Source: Methylotenera sp. G11
GTDB taxonomy: Bacteria; Pseudomonadota; Gammaproteobacteria; Burkholderiales; Methylophilaceae
DNA length: 64,000 bases
NCBI RefSeq assembly: GCF_000799735.1
Contig: NZ_JUHH01000001.1
Coordinates: 1,984,001-2,048,000 of the forward strand
Direction: 5' to 3'
Shown: one piece after another, positions 44,686 to 54,788 of the stretch
How positions within the stretch are numbered: the first letter of the stretch is position 1
Layout: each line of letters starts with the position of its first letter
The notes under the pieces: generated by a model
The model's input: only the letters and a program-made list of their open reading frames with translations
Databases searched by the model: none
What the model was told of the DNA's origin: nothing
Made by a program: the position numbers and the translations under genes

Positions 44686-46176
44686 ATGAGCCTCGCGGTT
44701 CTTTATAGCCGGGCATTAACTGGCATGGATGCGCCGGAAGTGGTGGTTGAAGTGCATCTGGCCAATGGCCTTCCCAGCTTTACGATCGTTGGCCTGCCTG
44801 AAGCCGAGGTTAAGGAAAGCAAAGACCGGGTGCGCGCTGCGCTGCAGACCGCCAAGTTTGAATTTCCGGCGCGGCGCATCACGGTTAACCTTGCCCCGGC
44901 GGACCTGCCGAAAGAAAGCGGGCGCTATGATTTACCCATCGCCTTAGGCATTCTGGCAGCCAGTGGCCAAATCCCATCAGATGCTTTATCAAGATACGAA
45001 TTTGCCGGTGAGCTGGCGCTCACAGGCGAGTTACGCCCGATTCGCGGCGCCTTGGCCATGACTTATAAATCCTGCAGGAGTGGCCGTGCTTTTGTGCTGC
45101 CGGCAGATAGTGCGGCAGAAGCCGCCTTGGTGAATGACGCAGTGGTTTTTCCTGCGCAGTCATTGCTGGAGGTTTGTTCACATTTGTGCGGGCGCACTGC
45201 ATTAGTGCAACTGGCCGCCGCCAGTAACTGTGCGAAAATCCCTTATGCCGATTTTGATGAAGTCAAGGGGCAGGCAGGGCCCAAGCGGGCGCTGGAAATC
45301 GCCGCCGCCGGTGGCCACAGTGTCATCATGAGCGGGCCGCCCGGCGCCGGCAAGAGCATGCTCGCCCATCGATTTGCCGGTATTTTGCCCGGCATGACTG
45401 AAGCGGAGGCTCTGGAATCGGCCGCGCTGCAATCGCTGAATGCCAATTACAAGCCGGAAAACTGGAAACGCAGGCCATTCCGGGCGCCGCATCATACTGC
45501 ATCTGGCGTTGCGCTGGTAGGCGGTGGCGGGATACCGCGCCCCGGTGAAATCTCGCTGGCACATCATGGGGTTTTATTTCTGGATGAGCTGCCTGAGTTT
45601 GACCGTAAAGTGCTGGAGGTTTTACGCGAGCCGCTTGAGAGCGGCCAGATCACGATTTCACGCGCTGCCCGCCAGGCGGATTTTCCGGCGCGGTTTCAGC
45701 TGATTGCGGCAATGAATCCCTGTCCATGCGGCTACCTGGGGCATTACAACAATAAGTGCCGTTGCACGCCGGATCAGGTGGCACGTTATAAAGCCAGGAT
45801 TTCAGGCCCCTTGCTTGACCGCATTGACCTGCATATTGAAGTATCTGCCTTGAAAGAGGACGAGCTGACCAATGTCAGCGCTGCAGAAAGCAGTGATGTG
45901 ATTCGCGCCAGGGTGGAACATGCGCGCGAAATCCAGCTGCGGCGGCAAGGTAAGCCAAATTTCATGCTCGGCACACCGGAAATCGACCGGTTCTGCCAGC
46001 CTGATGATGCCGGGCTTACTTTGCTGAAAGCGGCTATCTCGAAGCTTAACCTGTCTGCGCGCGCTTATCATCGCATTCTGAAGGTGGCGCGTACGGTGGC
46101 TGATCTGGCAGGTGATGTGCACATCAAGCCCGTGCACATTGCAGAAGCCGTGCAATACCGGCGTGGCGATATTTAG
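44686..46176 (+). CDS. comM: YifB/ComM-type Mg-chelatase-like AAA+ ATPase
   Basis: 496 residues. The N-terminal ChlI-like domain (about 20-145; VEVHLANGLPSFTIVGLPEAEVKESKDRVRAAL) is followed by the AAA+ core with Walker A GPPGAGKSMLAHR and GVLFLDELPEF as Walker B, then MNPCPCGYLGH with its zinc-type cysteines, and a C-terminal helical domain (ARAYHRILKVARTVADL). ComM drives branch migration during natural transformation. The type IV minor pilin operon at the end of the window would fit DNA uptake, but this link is inference. Confidence 0.92.
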   Translation: MSLAVLYSRALTGMDAPEVVVEVHLANGLPSFTIVGLPEAEVKESKDRVRAALQTAKFEFPARRITVNLAPADLPKESGRYDLPIALGILAASGQIPSDALSRYEFAGELALTGELRPIRGALAMTYKSCRSGRAFVLPADSAAEAALVNDAVVFPAQSLLEVCSHLCGRTALVQLAAASNCAKIPYADFDEVKGQAGPKRALEIAAAGGHSVIMSGPPGAGKSMLAHRFAGILPGMTEAEALESAALQSLNANYKPENWKRRPFRAPHHTASGVALVGGGGIPRPGEISLAHHGVLFLDELPEFDRKVLEVLREPLESGQITISRAARQADFPARFQLIAAMNPCPCGYLGHYNNKCRCTPDQVARYKARISGPLLDRIDLHIEVSALKEDELTNVSAAESSDVIRARVEHAREIQLRRQGKPNFMLGTPEIDRFCQPDDAGLTLLKAAISKLNLSARAYHRILKVARTVADLAGDVHIKPVHIAEAVQYRRGDI

Positions 46177-46315
46177 CGCAAAGTGCAGGCTGGCCTGTGG
46201 GCGTCGCTGTACTTTGCTGGTTTACGGTTATTGCACAGGCAACACTTTTGCAAGTGCGTTAATTAAACATTCGCTTGCATGGTAAAATCACGCAATATTT
46301 AAAGATGCATTTTTA

Positions 46316-49300
46316 ATGAGCCAGCCTAACTTATCCCCTACAGAAGCCAAATTACGCGCGCTGTTAAAGCAGCGCATCCTCATCCTGGATGGCGCAATGG
46401 GCACCATGATTCAGCAATATAAGCTGAGCGAAGCGGATTACCGCGGCGCGAAGCCAAATGGAGAAAATGGTCGCTTTGCCGGTTTCAAGGCGCCGGCTGG
46501 CGAGCGTGAGCTGTTTGTCAAAGGTAATAACGAACTGCTCACATTGACGCAGCCGCATATCATTCAGGAAATCCACGAGAAATACCTGGCTGGCGGTGCC
46601 GATATTATTGAAACTAACACCTTTGGTGCAACCAGCGTCGCGCAGGATGATTACCACATGGCACATCTCGTGTATGAGATGAACGTGGAATCGGCTAAGC
46701 TCGCCAAGGCTGCCTGCCTCAAATACAGCACGCCTGATAAACCACGTTTCGTGGCTGGTGCCCTGGGCCCTACGCCTAAAACGGCTTCCATCTCACCAGA
46801 TGTGAATAACCCGGCGGCACGCAATGTGAGTTTCGACCAATTGGTTGCTGCTTACCTTGAGCAGACGCGCGCACTGGTTGAGGGCGGTGCCGACATTCTG
46901 ATGGTGGAAACCATTTTTGATACGCTCAACTGTAAAGCCGCCTTGTTTGCGATTGACAGCTTTTTCGAGGAGTATGGCAGCACCCTGCCTATCATGATTT
47001 CCGGCACGGTGACCGATGCTTCCGGACGTATTCTGTCAGGCCAGACCGTCACTGCATTCTGGCATTCCGTACGCCACGCAAAGCCGCTGACTATAGGCCT
47101 GAACTGCGCCTTGGGGGCGACGCTGATGCGGCCTTATGCGGAAGAACTGTCGAAGATCGCCGATACTTTTGTGTGCATCTATCCGAATGCGGGCTTGCCC
47201 AACCCGATGAGCGACACCGGTTTTGATGAAACGCCGGATGTGACCTCCAGCCTGGTGAAAGAGTTTGCCGATAGCGGTTTTGTGAATATTGCGGGCGGCT
47301 GCTGCGGCACCACGCCAGCGCATATCAACGCGATCTATGAGGCGATTAAAGACCTGCCGCCAAGGCAGGTACCGGATATCCCGCCTGACACCAGGCTTTC
47401 CGGCCTTGAGCCATTCATCATTGATGACAATTCACTGTTCGTGAACGTGGGTGAGCGCACCAATGTCACCGGCAGCAAAGCGTTTGCACGCATGATCATC
47501 AACGAGCAGTACGAAGAAGCCCTGAGCGTTGCGCGCCAGCAGGTGGAGAATGGCGCACAGGTCATCGACATCAACATGGATGAAGGCATGCTGGACGCGG
47601 TGAAAGCCATGACGCATTTCCTGAACCTGATTGCTTCCGAGCCTGATATCGCACGGGTGCCGATCATGATCGACTCATCCAAATGGTCGGTGATTGAGGC
47701 AGGCCTCAAGTGTGTGCAGGGCAAGTCCATCGTCAACTCCATTTCGATGAAAGAAGGCGAAGCAGAATTCCTGCGCCAGGCGAAACTATGCCATCGTTAT
47801 GGTGCTGCGGTCATCGTGATGGCGTTCGATGAAAAAGGCCAGGCCGATACTTATGAGCGCAAGATCGAGATCTGCAAACGCGCTTATGATCTGCTGGTGG
47901 CGACAGGGTTCCCGGCCGAGGACATCATATTCGACCCGAACATTTTTGCGATTGCTACCGGTATTGATGAGCATAACAACTATGCCGTTGATTTTATCAA
48001 CGCGACGCGCTGGATCAAACAGAACCTGCCGCACGCCAAAATTTCCGGCGGTGTTTCCAACGTGAGTTTCAGTTTCCGTGGCAATGACCCCGCCCGCGAG
48101 GCGATTCATACCGTCTTTCTGTACCATGCCATCAAGGCGGGCATGACCATGGGCATCGTCAATGCCGGCATGATGGGTGTTTACGATGACCTGGAGCCGG
48201 AGTTGAAAGAACGCGTGGAGGATGTGGTGCTGAACCGCAGGCCGGATGCCACCGAACGTATGATCGAAATTGCCGGTACCCTGAAAGCGGGCGGTAAAAA
48301 AGAAGAAGCGACGCTGGAGTGGCGCGGCACGCCGGAAAGCCCTGTCAGCGTGCAGAAGCGGCTGGCGCATGCTATGGTGCATGGCATTACCGAATTTATC
48401 GTGGAAGATACCGAAGAAGCAAGGCTGGAAGTCATGAACAATGGCGGCCGTCCGATTCATGTGATTGAAGGCCCGCTCATGGATGGCATGAACGTGGTGG
48501 GCGACCTGTTCGGTCAGGGCAAGATGTTCCTGCCGCAGGTGGTGAAATCGGCACGTGTCATGAAGCAGGCCGTAGCCCACCTGATCCCGTTCATCGAAGA
48601 AGAAAAAGCGCTAGAAGAACAACGCACCGGTATTGTGGCCAAGCCCAAGGGTAAAGTCGTGATTGCAACCGTGAAGGGCGATGTGCATGACATCGGCAAG
48701 AACATCGTTTCAGTCGTGCTGCAATGCAATAACTTTGAAGTGGTGAACATGGGCGTGATGGTGCCTGCGGCAGAGATCCTGGCCATGGCCAAGGCCGAGA
48801 ATGCCGACATCATCGGCCTATCCGGCCTGATTACGCCATCGCTGGAAGAAATGGCTTATGTTGCCAAAGAGATGCAGCGTGACCCGCATTTCAGCGGTTT
48901 GAAAACGCCGCTGCTGATTGGCGGCGCAACGACTTCACGCGCGCACACCGCGGTCAAAATCGCGCCGCACTATGATGGTCCGGTGATTTATGTGCCGGAC
49001 GCGTCGCGCTCTGTCGCCGTGATGCAGTCATTGCTCACGCCGGAGAGCCGTGATGAGTATATCCAGGAAGTGCAGGCCGATTACGAGAAGGCCCGTACCC
49101 AGCATGCCAATAAAAAAGGCACGCCGCTGCTCACCATTGCAGAAGCGCGCGCCAATAAAGCTAAACTTTCATTCAGCGCTGATGCGGCACCGGTTAAACC
49201 TAAATTCATCGGGCGCCGTGTATTCAAGAATATCGACCTGGCGCTGATCGCGCAGTATATCGACTGGTCTCCGTTTTTCCAGACCTGGGATCTGGCCGGC

Positions 49301-50107
49301 CCTTATCCCGCCATCCTCACTGACAAAGTCGTGGGCGAGGCGGCAAGCAAAGTATTTGCAGAAGCACAGGCCATGCTCAAGAAAATCATCGATGGCCGCT
49401 GGTTAAGCGCCAGCGGTGTCATTGCGCTGATGCCGGCCAATACGGTGCATGACGATGATATTGAGATCTATACCGATGAAACCCGCAATGAAGTGGCATT
49501 CATTTATTACGGCATGCGCCAGCAGACGGTAAAACCGGTAATCGACGGAGTGGCAAGGCCTAATCAGTGTCTGAGTGATTTTATCGCACCTAAGGGTACA
49601 GATGACTACATTGGCCTGTTTGCCGTGAGCGCCGGCATGGGCATGGAAAAGCGCCTGGCCCAGTTTGAAGCTGCGCACGATGACTACAGCGCAATCATGT
49701 TCAAATCCCTTGCTGACCGCTTGGCAGAAGCGTTTGCCGAATACATGCATGAGCGTGTGCGTACTGATTTCTGGGGTTATGCGGCTCATGAGCACCTGGA
49801 TGCCGATGCGTTGATCAAAGAGCAATACCAGGGCATACGTCCTGCACCCGGTTACCCGGCCTGCCCGGACCATACCGTGAAAACGGACATGTTCAGGCTG
49901 CTGCAATGCGAGGAGGTCGGCATGGCGCTGACTGATTCTTTTGCCATGCAGCCGGCGGCAGCGGTATCAGGTTTTTATTTTGCGCATAAAGATGCGAAAT
50001 ATTTCAGTGTCGACAAGATTGGCGAAGACCAGCTGCTGGATATGGCAAAACGCAGAAACCTGCCTAAAGAATATTTAGAACGCTGGCTGGCGCCGAATCT
50101 GGGCTAA
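46316..50107 (+). CDS. metH: Cobalamin-dependent methionine synthase
   Basis: 1263 residues, full length. It transfers the methyl group of 5-methyltetrahydrofolate to homocysteine through methylcobalamin. Domains: homocysteine-binding barrel (about 15-345, zinc Cys in GLNCALG and GGCCGTTP), pterin-binding barrel (about 375-640, [13 protein letters not shown]), cobalamin cap and B12-binding domain (about 660-910, with Asp789-x-His791 of DVHDIGKN ligating cobalt), and AdoMet-binding reactivation domain (about 930-1263, with [12 protein letters not shown]). No cobalamin or SAH riboswitch is recognisable in the 139 nt upstream. Confidence 0.97.
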   Translation: MSQPNLSPTEAKLRALLKQRILILDGAMGTMIQQYKLSEADYRGAKPNGENGRFAGFKAPAGERELFVKGNNELLTLTQPHIIQEIHEKYLAGGADIIETNTFGATSVAQDDYHMAHLVYEMNVESAKLAKAACLKYSTPDKPRFVAGALGPTPKTASISPDVNNPAARNVSFDQLVAAYLEQTRALVEGGADILMVETIFDTLNCKAALFAIDSFFEEYGSTLPIMISGTVTDASGRILSGQTVTAFWHSVRHAKPLTIGLNCALGATLMRPYAEELSKIADTFVCIYPNAGLPNPMSDTGFDETPDVTSSLVKEFADSGFVNIAGGCCGTTPAHINAIYEAIKDLPPRQVPDIPPDTRLSGLEPFIIDDNSLFVNVGERTNVTGSKAFARMIINEQYEEALSVARQQVENGAQVIDINMDEGMLDAVKAMTHFLNLIASEPDIARVPIMIDSSKWSVIEAGLKCVQGKSIVNSISMKEGEAEFLRQAKLCHRYGAAVIVMAFDEKGQADTYERKIEICKRAYDLLVATGFPAEDIIFDPNIFAIATGIDEHNNYAVDFINATRWIKQNLPHAKISGGVSNVSFSFRGNDPAREAIHTVFLYHAIKAGMTMGIVNAGMMGVYDDLEPELKERVEDVVLNRRPDATERMIEIAGTLKAGGKKEEATLEWRGTPESPVSVQKRLAHAMVHGITEFIVEDTEEARLEVMNNGGRPIHVIEGPLMDGMNVVGDLFGQGKMFLPQVVKSARVMKQAVAHLIPFIEEEKALEEQRTGIVAKPKGKVVIATVKGDVHDIGKNIVSVVLQCNNFEVVNMGVMVPAAEILAMAKAENADIIGLSGLITPSLEEMAYVAKEMQRDPHFSGLKTPLLIGGATTSRAHTAVKIAPHYDGPVIYVPDASRSVAVMQSLLTPESRDEYIQEVQADYEKARTQHANKKGTPLLTIAEARANKAKLSFSADAAPVKPKFIGRRVFKNIDLALIAQYIDWSPFFQTWDLAGPYPAILTDKVVGEAASKVFAEAQAMLKKIIDGRWLSASGVIALMPANTVHDDDIEIYTDETRNEVAFIYYGMRQQTVKPVIDGVARPNQCLSDFIAPKGTDDYIGLFAVSAGMGMEKRLAQFEAAHDDYSAIMFKSLADRLAEAFAEYMHERVRTDFWGYAAHEHLDADALIKEQYQGIRPAPGYPACPDHTVKTDMFRLLQCEEVGMALTDSFAMQPAAAVSGFYFAHKDAKYFSVDKIGEDQLLDMAKRRNLPKEYLERWLAPNLG

Positions 50108-50120
50108 AAAATATAAAAGT

Positions 50121-50186
50121 TATACATATAGAAATAACATGTATAGAAAATAAACTTTTTTATACAAATAACGTGATATATGTATA
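50121..50186. promoter_or_regulatory. Two operator-like inverted repeats before the Fic gene
   Basis: TATACA-N13-TGTATA at 50121-50145 and TATACA-N14-TGTATA at 50161-50186, in a very AT-rich gap (50108-50197). The second covers the most upstream candidate start codon (50180). The pair looks like binding sites for a dimeric repressor, possibly the Fic protein itself. Confidence 0.5.
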
Positions 50187-50197
50187 GAATGTGCTTG

Positions 50198-51289
50198 ATG
50201 AATATACAAGCCAAACAATTTGCTTCTATGCTTGAATTGTCCAGATTAAACGAAGGGCTTTTTGAAACTCTTGCTGTGATGAAAAAACTGGCAAGTGCTA
50301 ATCGAGCGCTTGCTGAATTAAAAGGTTTGGTTGCAACCATTCCTAATCAAGGCATATTGATTGATACGCTTTCAATTCAAGAGGCAAAGGATAGCTCGGA
50401 AATTGAAAGCATTGTCACTACGCATGATGAGCTTTTTCAGCAGAACATATTTCCGGATAGGCAAAATCCTGCGGCAAAAGAGGTTAAAAGGTATGTGGCG
50501 GCCCTGCATTTAGGGTATGAATTGTTAGTCGATACAGGCTTGCTGACTTCTAATAACATTAAACAAATCCAGGCTGAGCTGGAAGAAAATGATGCGGGTT
50601 TTCGTACGCAATCCGGCACCACTTTAAAAAATAACTTTGGAGAAGTCGTTTACACGCCACCACAAAGCATCCATGAAATTGAACAGCTAATGCAGGATTT
50701 GGAGGTGTTTATCAATGATCCGGTCACCAGCAGTCTGGATCCCCTGATAAAAATGGCGATTATTCATCATCGGTTCGAAACGATTCACCCTTTCTATGAT
50801 GGCAATGGGCGTACTGGTAGAATTATCAATGTGCTCTATTTGGTACAGCAGAATTTGCTGACAATCCCTGTCTTGTATTTAAGTGCATATATCAATCGTA
50901 ATAAACAAGAATATTATCGCCTGCTGCAGTCTGTGCGGGATGACGGGAATTGGGAACCTTGGATTCTGTATATATTGGATGCTGTTGAAAACACTGCAAG
51001 TATTACCATACGCAAGGTCATGGCGATCAGGGATGCAATGATGCAGTATAAACACCATATCAGGCAGCGTTATAACTTCTATAGCCAGGACTTAATTAAT
51101 CATCTCTTTAAGTTCCCATATACAAAGATTTCTTTTCTGGAGCGTGATATTGGGGTTTCCAGAATTACTGCAACCAAATACCTCAAAGAATTATCTGCGG
51201 ATGAAAAGAATCTTCTGCAATTAACAAAAAAAGGGCGCGATATTTATTTCATTAATACAGCGCTTTATAACATACTGGTAGAAAATTAA
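50198..51289 (+). CDS. Fic-domain protein (predicted AMPylase), horizontally acquired
   Basis: 363 residues from the ATG at 50198; ATGs at 50180 and 50189 are alternatives, but the first lies inside an inverted repeat. The Fic motif HPFYDGNGRTGR (His197) is intact. An N-terminal segment SSEIES (Ser66, Glu70) sits where class II Fic proteins carry the inhibitory S-x-x-x-E-G/N helix, here ending in Ser instead of Gly/Asn. The C-terminus has a winged-helix-like segment (FLERDIGVSRITATKYLKEL), so DNA binding and self-control through the upstream repeats are possible. The gene is clearly more AT-rich than metH and mpl, and its TAA overlaps the mpl ATG by one base, so it was inserted yet remains coupled to a cell-wall gene. 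Target unknown. Confidence 0.88.
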   Translation: MNIQAKQFASMLELSRLNEGLFETLAVMKKLASANRALAELKGLVATIPNQGILIDTLSIQEAKDSSEIESIVTTHDELFQQNIFPDRQNPAAKEVKRYVAALHLGYELLVDTGLLTSNNIKQIQAELEENDAGFRTQSGTTLKNNFGEVVYTPPQSIHEIEQLMQDLEVFINDPVTSSLDPLIKMAIIHHRFETIHPFYDGNGRTGRIINVLYLVQQNLLTIPVLYLSAYINRNKQEYYRLLQSVRDDGNWEPWILYILDAVENTASITIRKVMAIRDAMMQYKHHIRQRYNFYSQDLINHLFKFPYTKISFLERDIGVSRITATKYLKELSADEKNLLQLTKKGRDIYFINTALYNILVEN

Positions 51290-52668
51290 TGCATATCCAT
51301 ATCTTAGGTATCTGCGGCACATTCATGGGCGGCATTGCGGTTCTGGCCAAGCAGGCCGGACATAAAGTGACCGGCTGCGATGCCAATGTGTATCCACCGA
51401 TGAGTACACAGCTCGAAGCGCAAGGCATCGCGCTGATTGAAGGTTTTTCACCCGAACAGGTTCAACTCAACCCCGATATTTATGTGATCGGCAATGTGGT
51501 CTCGCGCGGCAATCCGCTCATGGAAGAAATCCTGAACCGCGGCCTGCCTTATATTTCAGGCCCGCAATGGCTGGCCGAGAACGTGTTGCAGGGTAAATGG
51601 GTACTGGCGGTCGCCGGCACGCATGGCAAAACCACTACCAGCTCCATGCTGGCATGGATACTGGAATACGCCGGCCTTGCTCCAGGCTTTCTGATTGGCG
51701 GCGTGCCGGAGAATTTCAGTGTGTCGGCACGTCTGCCGCAAACGCCGGTGCAGGATGCCAACAGCACTTCCCCTTTCTTCGTTATAGAGGCGGATGAGTA
51801 CGACACAGCGTTCTTCGATAAACGCTCCAAGTTTGTGCACTACCGTCCACGCACAGCCGTGCTGAATAATCTGGAGTTTGACCATGCCGATATCTTTGAA
51901 GATTTGGCCGCGATTGAAAAGCAGTTTCATCATTTAGTGCGCACGGTGCCGCAGCAGGGTTTGGTTGTCGCTAATGGCAAAGAGGCCAGCCTGCAGCGCG
52001 TGATCGATAAAGGCTGCTGGACGCCGGTGGAAAAATTCGGCACCGATGCCGACTGGCAAGCGGCCAATGCGCATGGTGACGGTAGTTTTGATGTGGTATA
52101 CCAGGGTAAATCGCAAGGTCGTGTGGCGTGGGGTTTGCTGGGCGAGCATAACCGCATGAATGCGCTTGCCAGCATTGCCGCGGCACGCCACGCAGGTGTG
52201 GCGGTGGATGTGAGCATTGCCGCGCTGACAGCGTTCAAAAATGTGAAGCGCCGCATGGAGCTGCGCGGCGTGGTGAACGGGATCAGTGTCTATGATGACT
52301 TCGCGCATCACCCGACCGCGATTGAAACCACAGTGACAGGTTTACGCGGCAAAGTAGGCGCAGCAAGGATCCTGGCGGTGCTGGAGCCACGTTCCAACAC
52401 CATGAAGCTGGGGATCATGAAGAGCGCATTGCCTGCAAGCCTGAAAGAGGCTGACCAGGTTTTCTGCTATCAGGCAAACCTGGGTTGGGATGCGAAAGAG
52501 GCTCTGGCACCGATCAGTGCGAAAACCCAGGTATACGATGATTTGAACCAGTTGGTCAGCGCAATCACACAGCAAGCGCAAGCGGGCGACCACGTGCTGG
52601 TGATGAGCAATGGCGGTTTTGGCGGAATACATCAAAAGCTGCTCGACGCATTAAAAACTGTTGTGTAG
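51289..52668 (+). CDS. mpl: UDP-N-acetylmuramate:L-Ala-gamma-D-Glu-meso-DAP ligase
   Basis: 459 residues. It re-attaches the tripeptide from recycled murein to UDP-MurNAc. Mur-ligase family: N-terminal MHIHILGICGTFMGGIAVLA, ATP-binding GTHGKTTTSSMLAW (about 107-120), EADEYDTAFFD, GEHNRMNALASIAAA, and YDDFAHHPTAIETT in the C-terminal domain. The ATG overlaps the Fic stop (TAATG), which implies coupled translation. It joins mltA in this window as a peptidoglycan turnover gene. Confidence 0.95.
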   Translation: MHIHILGICGTFMGGIAVLAKQAGHKVTGCDANVYPPMSTQLEAQGIALIEGFSPEQVQLNPDIYVIGNVVSRGNPLMEEILNRGLPYISGPQWLAENVLQGKWVLAVAGTHGKTTTSSMLAWILEYAGLAPGFLIGGVPENFSVSARLPQTPVQDANSTSPFFVIEADEYDTAFFDKRSKFVHYRPRTAVLNNLEFDHADIFEDLAAIEKQFHHLVRTVPQQGLVVANGKEASLQRVIDKGCWTPVEKFGTDADWQAANAHGDGSFDVVYQGKSQGRVAWGLLGEHNRMNALASIAAARHAGVAVDVSIAALTAFKNVKRRMELRGVVNGISVYDDFAHHPTAIETTVTGLRGKVGAARILAVLEPRSNTMKLGIMKSALPASLKEADQVFCYQANLGWDAKEALAPISAKTQVYDDLNQLVSAITQQAQAGDHVLVMSNGGFGGIHQKLLDALKTVV

Positions 52669-52715
52669 AGTGTGAAAGTTTGACGACAGTGCGTACCAAA
52701 CCCAGGTTGAATAAC

Positions 52716-53669
52716 ATGAACCCACTCATATCCAAGCTTAAATCCATGAGCGGTATGAGCATTGCGTTATGGTTTTCCGGCTTGTTTCATGTGGTTCTGC
52801 TGAGCATCCACTTCGAGCCGCAGCTTAATAAATTCAAAGACAACCTCGCGATACTGGAAGTCGTGCTGGTCAATGCGAAAACACAATCCAAACCCGACAA
52901 TACCGAGGTTTATGCACAGGCTAATCTGGATCGTGGCGGCAATACCGAGCAAGACCGCAAGTTGAAGACAGCCCTGCCGGTATTAAAGGCGCAGAAGTCT
53001 GAGCAGACCCCCAAGCCGGTTGCAACCAGTAAACAGGCAGCGCAGGCAACCCTGCAGGCTGCCAGTGAGGTGCGTGAACAGAAGCGTGTTGCCGAGCTGG
53101 AAAAGCAGGCTCAGGAATTAATGACGCAGATTAATGCCAAAAAAGCCGTAGAGTCTCCACCAGTGCAGAAAGCGGCCGCTAAAGAAGCGCAAACGGAAAA
53201 TCAGGCAACCCCGAATAAAAAACTGGATATGGATGCTATCGCAGCCGCGGCGCTGGAGATGGAAAAACTGGAAGCGATTATTTCCAAACAGCAGGATGAA
53301 TACCAGAAACGTCCAAAACGTAAATTCGTAGGCGGACGTACCAAAGAGTATAAATATGCGCTCTATGTTGAATCCTGGCGCCAGAAAGTTGAAAAAATCG
53401 GTAACCTGAATTACCCCGAAGCTGCCCGTGACCTGAAGTTATACGGTCAACTGCAGATGACCGTATCAATCAAGCCGGATGGCAGTGTCGATTCGATAGA
53501 GATCAACCGCAGCTCCGGACATAAGGTGCTCGATGCAGCAGCAAAACATATCGTGGAACTGGGCGCGCCTTATGCGCAGTTTCCGGAAGATATACGTAAA
53601 GAAGTTGATATCCTGAGCATTACCAGGACTTGGACATTCACCAAAGAAGACAGCCTTGCCACCGAATAG
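52716..53669 (+). CDS. TonB-family energy transducer protein
   Basis: 317 residues from the ATG at 52716, which has AGGTTGA upstream; a TTG at 52680 is an unlikely alternative. A short cytoplasmic N-terminus and one transmembrane helix (about 13-30, IALWFSGLFHVVLLSIHF) are followed by a long charged Ala/Gln/Lys-rich periplasmic linker and a TonB C-terminal domain (about 220-310; YVESWRQKVEKIGNLNYPEAAR, GQLQMTVSIKPDGSV, LDAAAKHIVELGAPYAQFP). No exbB/exbD lie next to it. It probably energises an outer-membrane receptor, or works as a TonB-like structural protein. Confidence 0.85.
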   Translation: MNPLISKLKSMSGMSIALWFSGLFHVVLLSIHFEPQLNKFKDNLAILEVVLVNAKTQSKPDNTEVYAQANLDRGGNTEQDRKLKTALPVLKAQKSEQTPKPVATSKQAAQATLQAASEVREQKRVAELEKQAQELMTQINAKKAVESPPVQKAAAKEAQTENQATPNKKLDMDAIAAAALEMEKLEAIISKQQDEYQKRPKRKFVGGRTKEYKYALYVESWRQKVEKIGNLNYPEAARDLKLYGQLQMTVSIKPDGSVDSIEINRSSGHKVLDAAAKHIVELGAPYAQFPEDIRKEVDILSITRTWTFTKEDSLATE

Positions 53670-53677
53670 CCATTATC

Positions 53678-53757
53678 TTTTGCATTTCTACGTTGTTATT
53701 CTCGCTTGCCGTACTGTTCGTACTGCCTGCGCTCGAATGCCTAGTAGAAATACAAAA
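53678..53757. repeat. 80-bp element with 14-bp terminal inverted repeats
   Basis: TTTTGCATTTCTAC (53678-53691) and GTAGAAATACAAAA (53744-53757) pair with one mismatch; the interior is CTCGCTTGCCGTACTG-like. It begins 8 nt past the TonB-gene stop and could fold into a long hairpin that serves as its terminator. Style and interior text recall the element at 29612-29754. Confidence 0.55.
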
Positions 53758-53834
53758 TCTTAATGGCTAAATGATTTTCTGAAAATCAAAATATCCTGCG
53801 TTGGCTGCGGTTCGCCGTACTATGATCATCCGTC

Positions 53835-53854
53835 ATTCCCGCGTAGGCGGAAAT
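53835..53854. repeat. Single dRS3-like REP unit
   Basis: ATTCCC-N8-GGAAAT, one base off the ATTCCC-N8-GGGAAT pattern seen at 27895-27914, with the same flanks (CGTC on the left, CCAG on the right). The remainder of the 53758-54019 gap shows no gene. Confidence 0.5.
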
Positions 53855-54019
53855 CCAGGCAATGTGGTAGTAAAGAGTGGTTGCTGCATCACTGGATTAT
53901 TTAAGAGAATGGCGATGGCATAAGTGCCAAATCTTAATGGATTGAATAATTTCTGAGCCGGACGGAGTGAGCAGGTAAACTTAATAAATGACGTTAATAA
54001 AGATTATTGCGAGAACCCA

Positions 54020-54334
54020 ATGACAAACTATTATGAACATCACGTGTTTTTCTGCCTGAACCAGCGTGAAGACGGCGCTGCCTGCTGCATGGACAAAGGT
54101 GCCGGCGCGGCTTTTGACCATATGAAAGCACAGGTGAAAAAATTGAACCTGAACGGCAAAGGCAAGGTACGCGTGAATCGTGCCGGCTGTTTTGACCGCT
54201 GCGGGGAGGGGCCGCTGCTGGTCGTTTATCCGCAGGCAGTCTGGTATACGTTTGTGGATAATGAAGATATAGACGAAATCATCGAGAGCCATCTGAAAAA
54301 CGGCAAGATCGTCGAGCGCCTGGTGGTTGCCTAG
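54020..54334 (+). CDS. Thioredoxin-like [2Fe-2S] ferredoxin
   Basis: 104 residues. Cysteine pattern FFCLN-x7-CC and GCFDRCGEGP, the iron-sulfur ligands of small thioredoxin-fold ferredoxins (COG3411). It ends after a helix typical of the family (DNEDIDEIIESHLKNGKIVERLVV). An electron carrier whose partner is not apparent from the neighbourhood. It stands alone between two repeat-containing gaps and the convergent HIT gene. Confidence 0.88.
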   Translation: MTNYYEHHVFFCLNQREDGAACCMDKGAGAAFDHMKAQVKKLNLNGKGKVRVNRAGCFDRCGEGPLLVVYPQAVWYTFVDNEDIDEIIESHLKNGKIVERLVVA

Positions 54335-54358
54335 CACCTTCCTGTTTTAGGCTTAAGG

Positions 54359-54787
54359 TCAGTCAGTGTTGAGCGCGCATGTGATATGCGCGTTCATTTT
54401 TTGTTTCAGCAGGTCAATGGCTGCGGTATCAAGCGCCGTTGGCCGGCTCTCACGCACGGTTTCACCCCAATGTGAATTAGGAAAATGCCTGTCGTTTTCG
54501 AAGCGCGGAATCACATGCCAGTGCAGGTGCGGGGTTTTGTTGCCCAGGCTAGCCAGGTTGATTTTATCCGGGTTAAACATTTCCCGTAATGCGAGCTCAA
54601 CTGCAAACACAGTTTTCATCATGCGTGCGCGTTCCGTTGGCACCAGGTCAGTCATTTCCTTGATGTGTGCCAGCAGTTCCACCCGGCAGTAGGCCGGGTA
54701 ATCTGCATCATTTAATAGTACGACACGACAGAACTGATCCTGCCACAGTATCGGGTGCGGGCATGGCTGGCAAAGCGCGCATGCCAT
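54359..54787 (-). CDS. HIT-family hydrolase
   Basis: 142 residues from the ATG at 54787. The histidine triad appears as HLHWHVIPRF with the catalytic His in HWHV. Family members hydrolyse nucleotide phosphoramidates or dinucleoside polyphosphates. A CALC-x2-C segment near the N-terminus is common in this bacterial subgroup. The ATG lies 1 nt after the nadA stop, so it is coupled to nadA. Confidence 0.88.
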   Translation of the reverse strand: MACALCQPCPHPILWQDQFCRVVLLNDADYPAYCRVELLAHIKEMTDLVPTERARMMKTVFAVELALREMFNPDKINLASLGNKTPHLHWHVIPRFENDRHFPNSHWGETVRESRPTALDTAAIDLLKQKMNAHITCALNTD

Positions 54788-54788
54788 G

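Noticed and set aside
46177-46315. Cobalamin or SAH riboswitch before metH
   Set aside because: The gap is short and shows no B12-box or conserved SAH core; an ordinary promoter is more likely.
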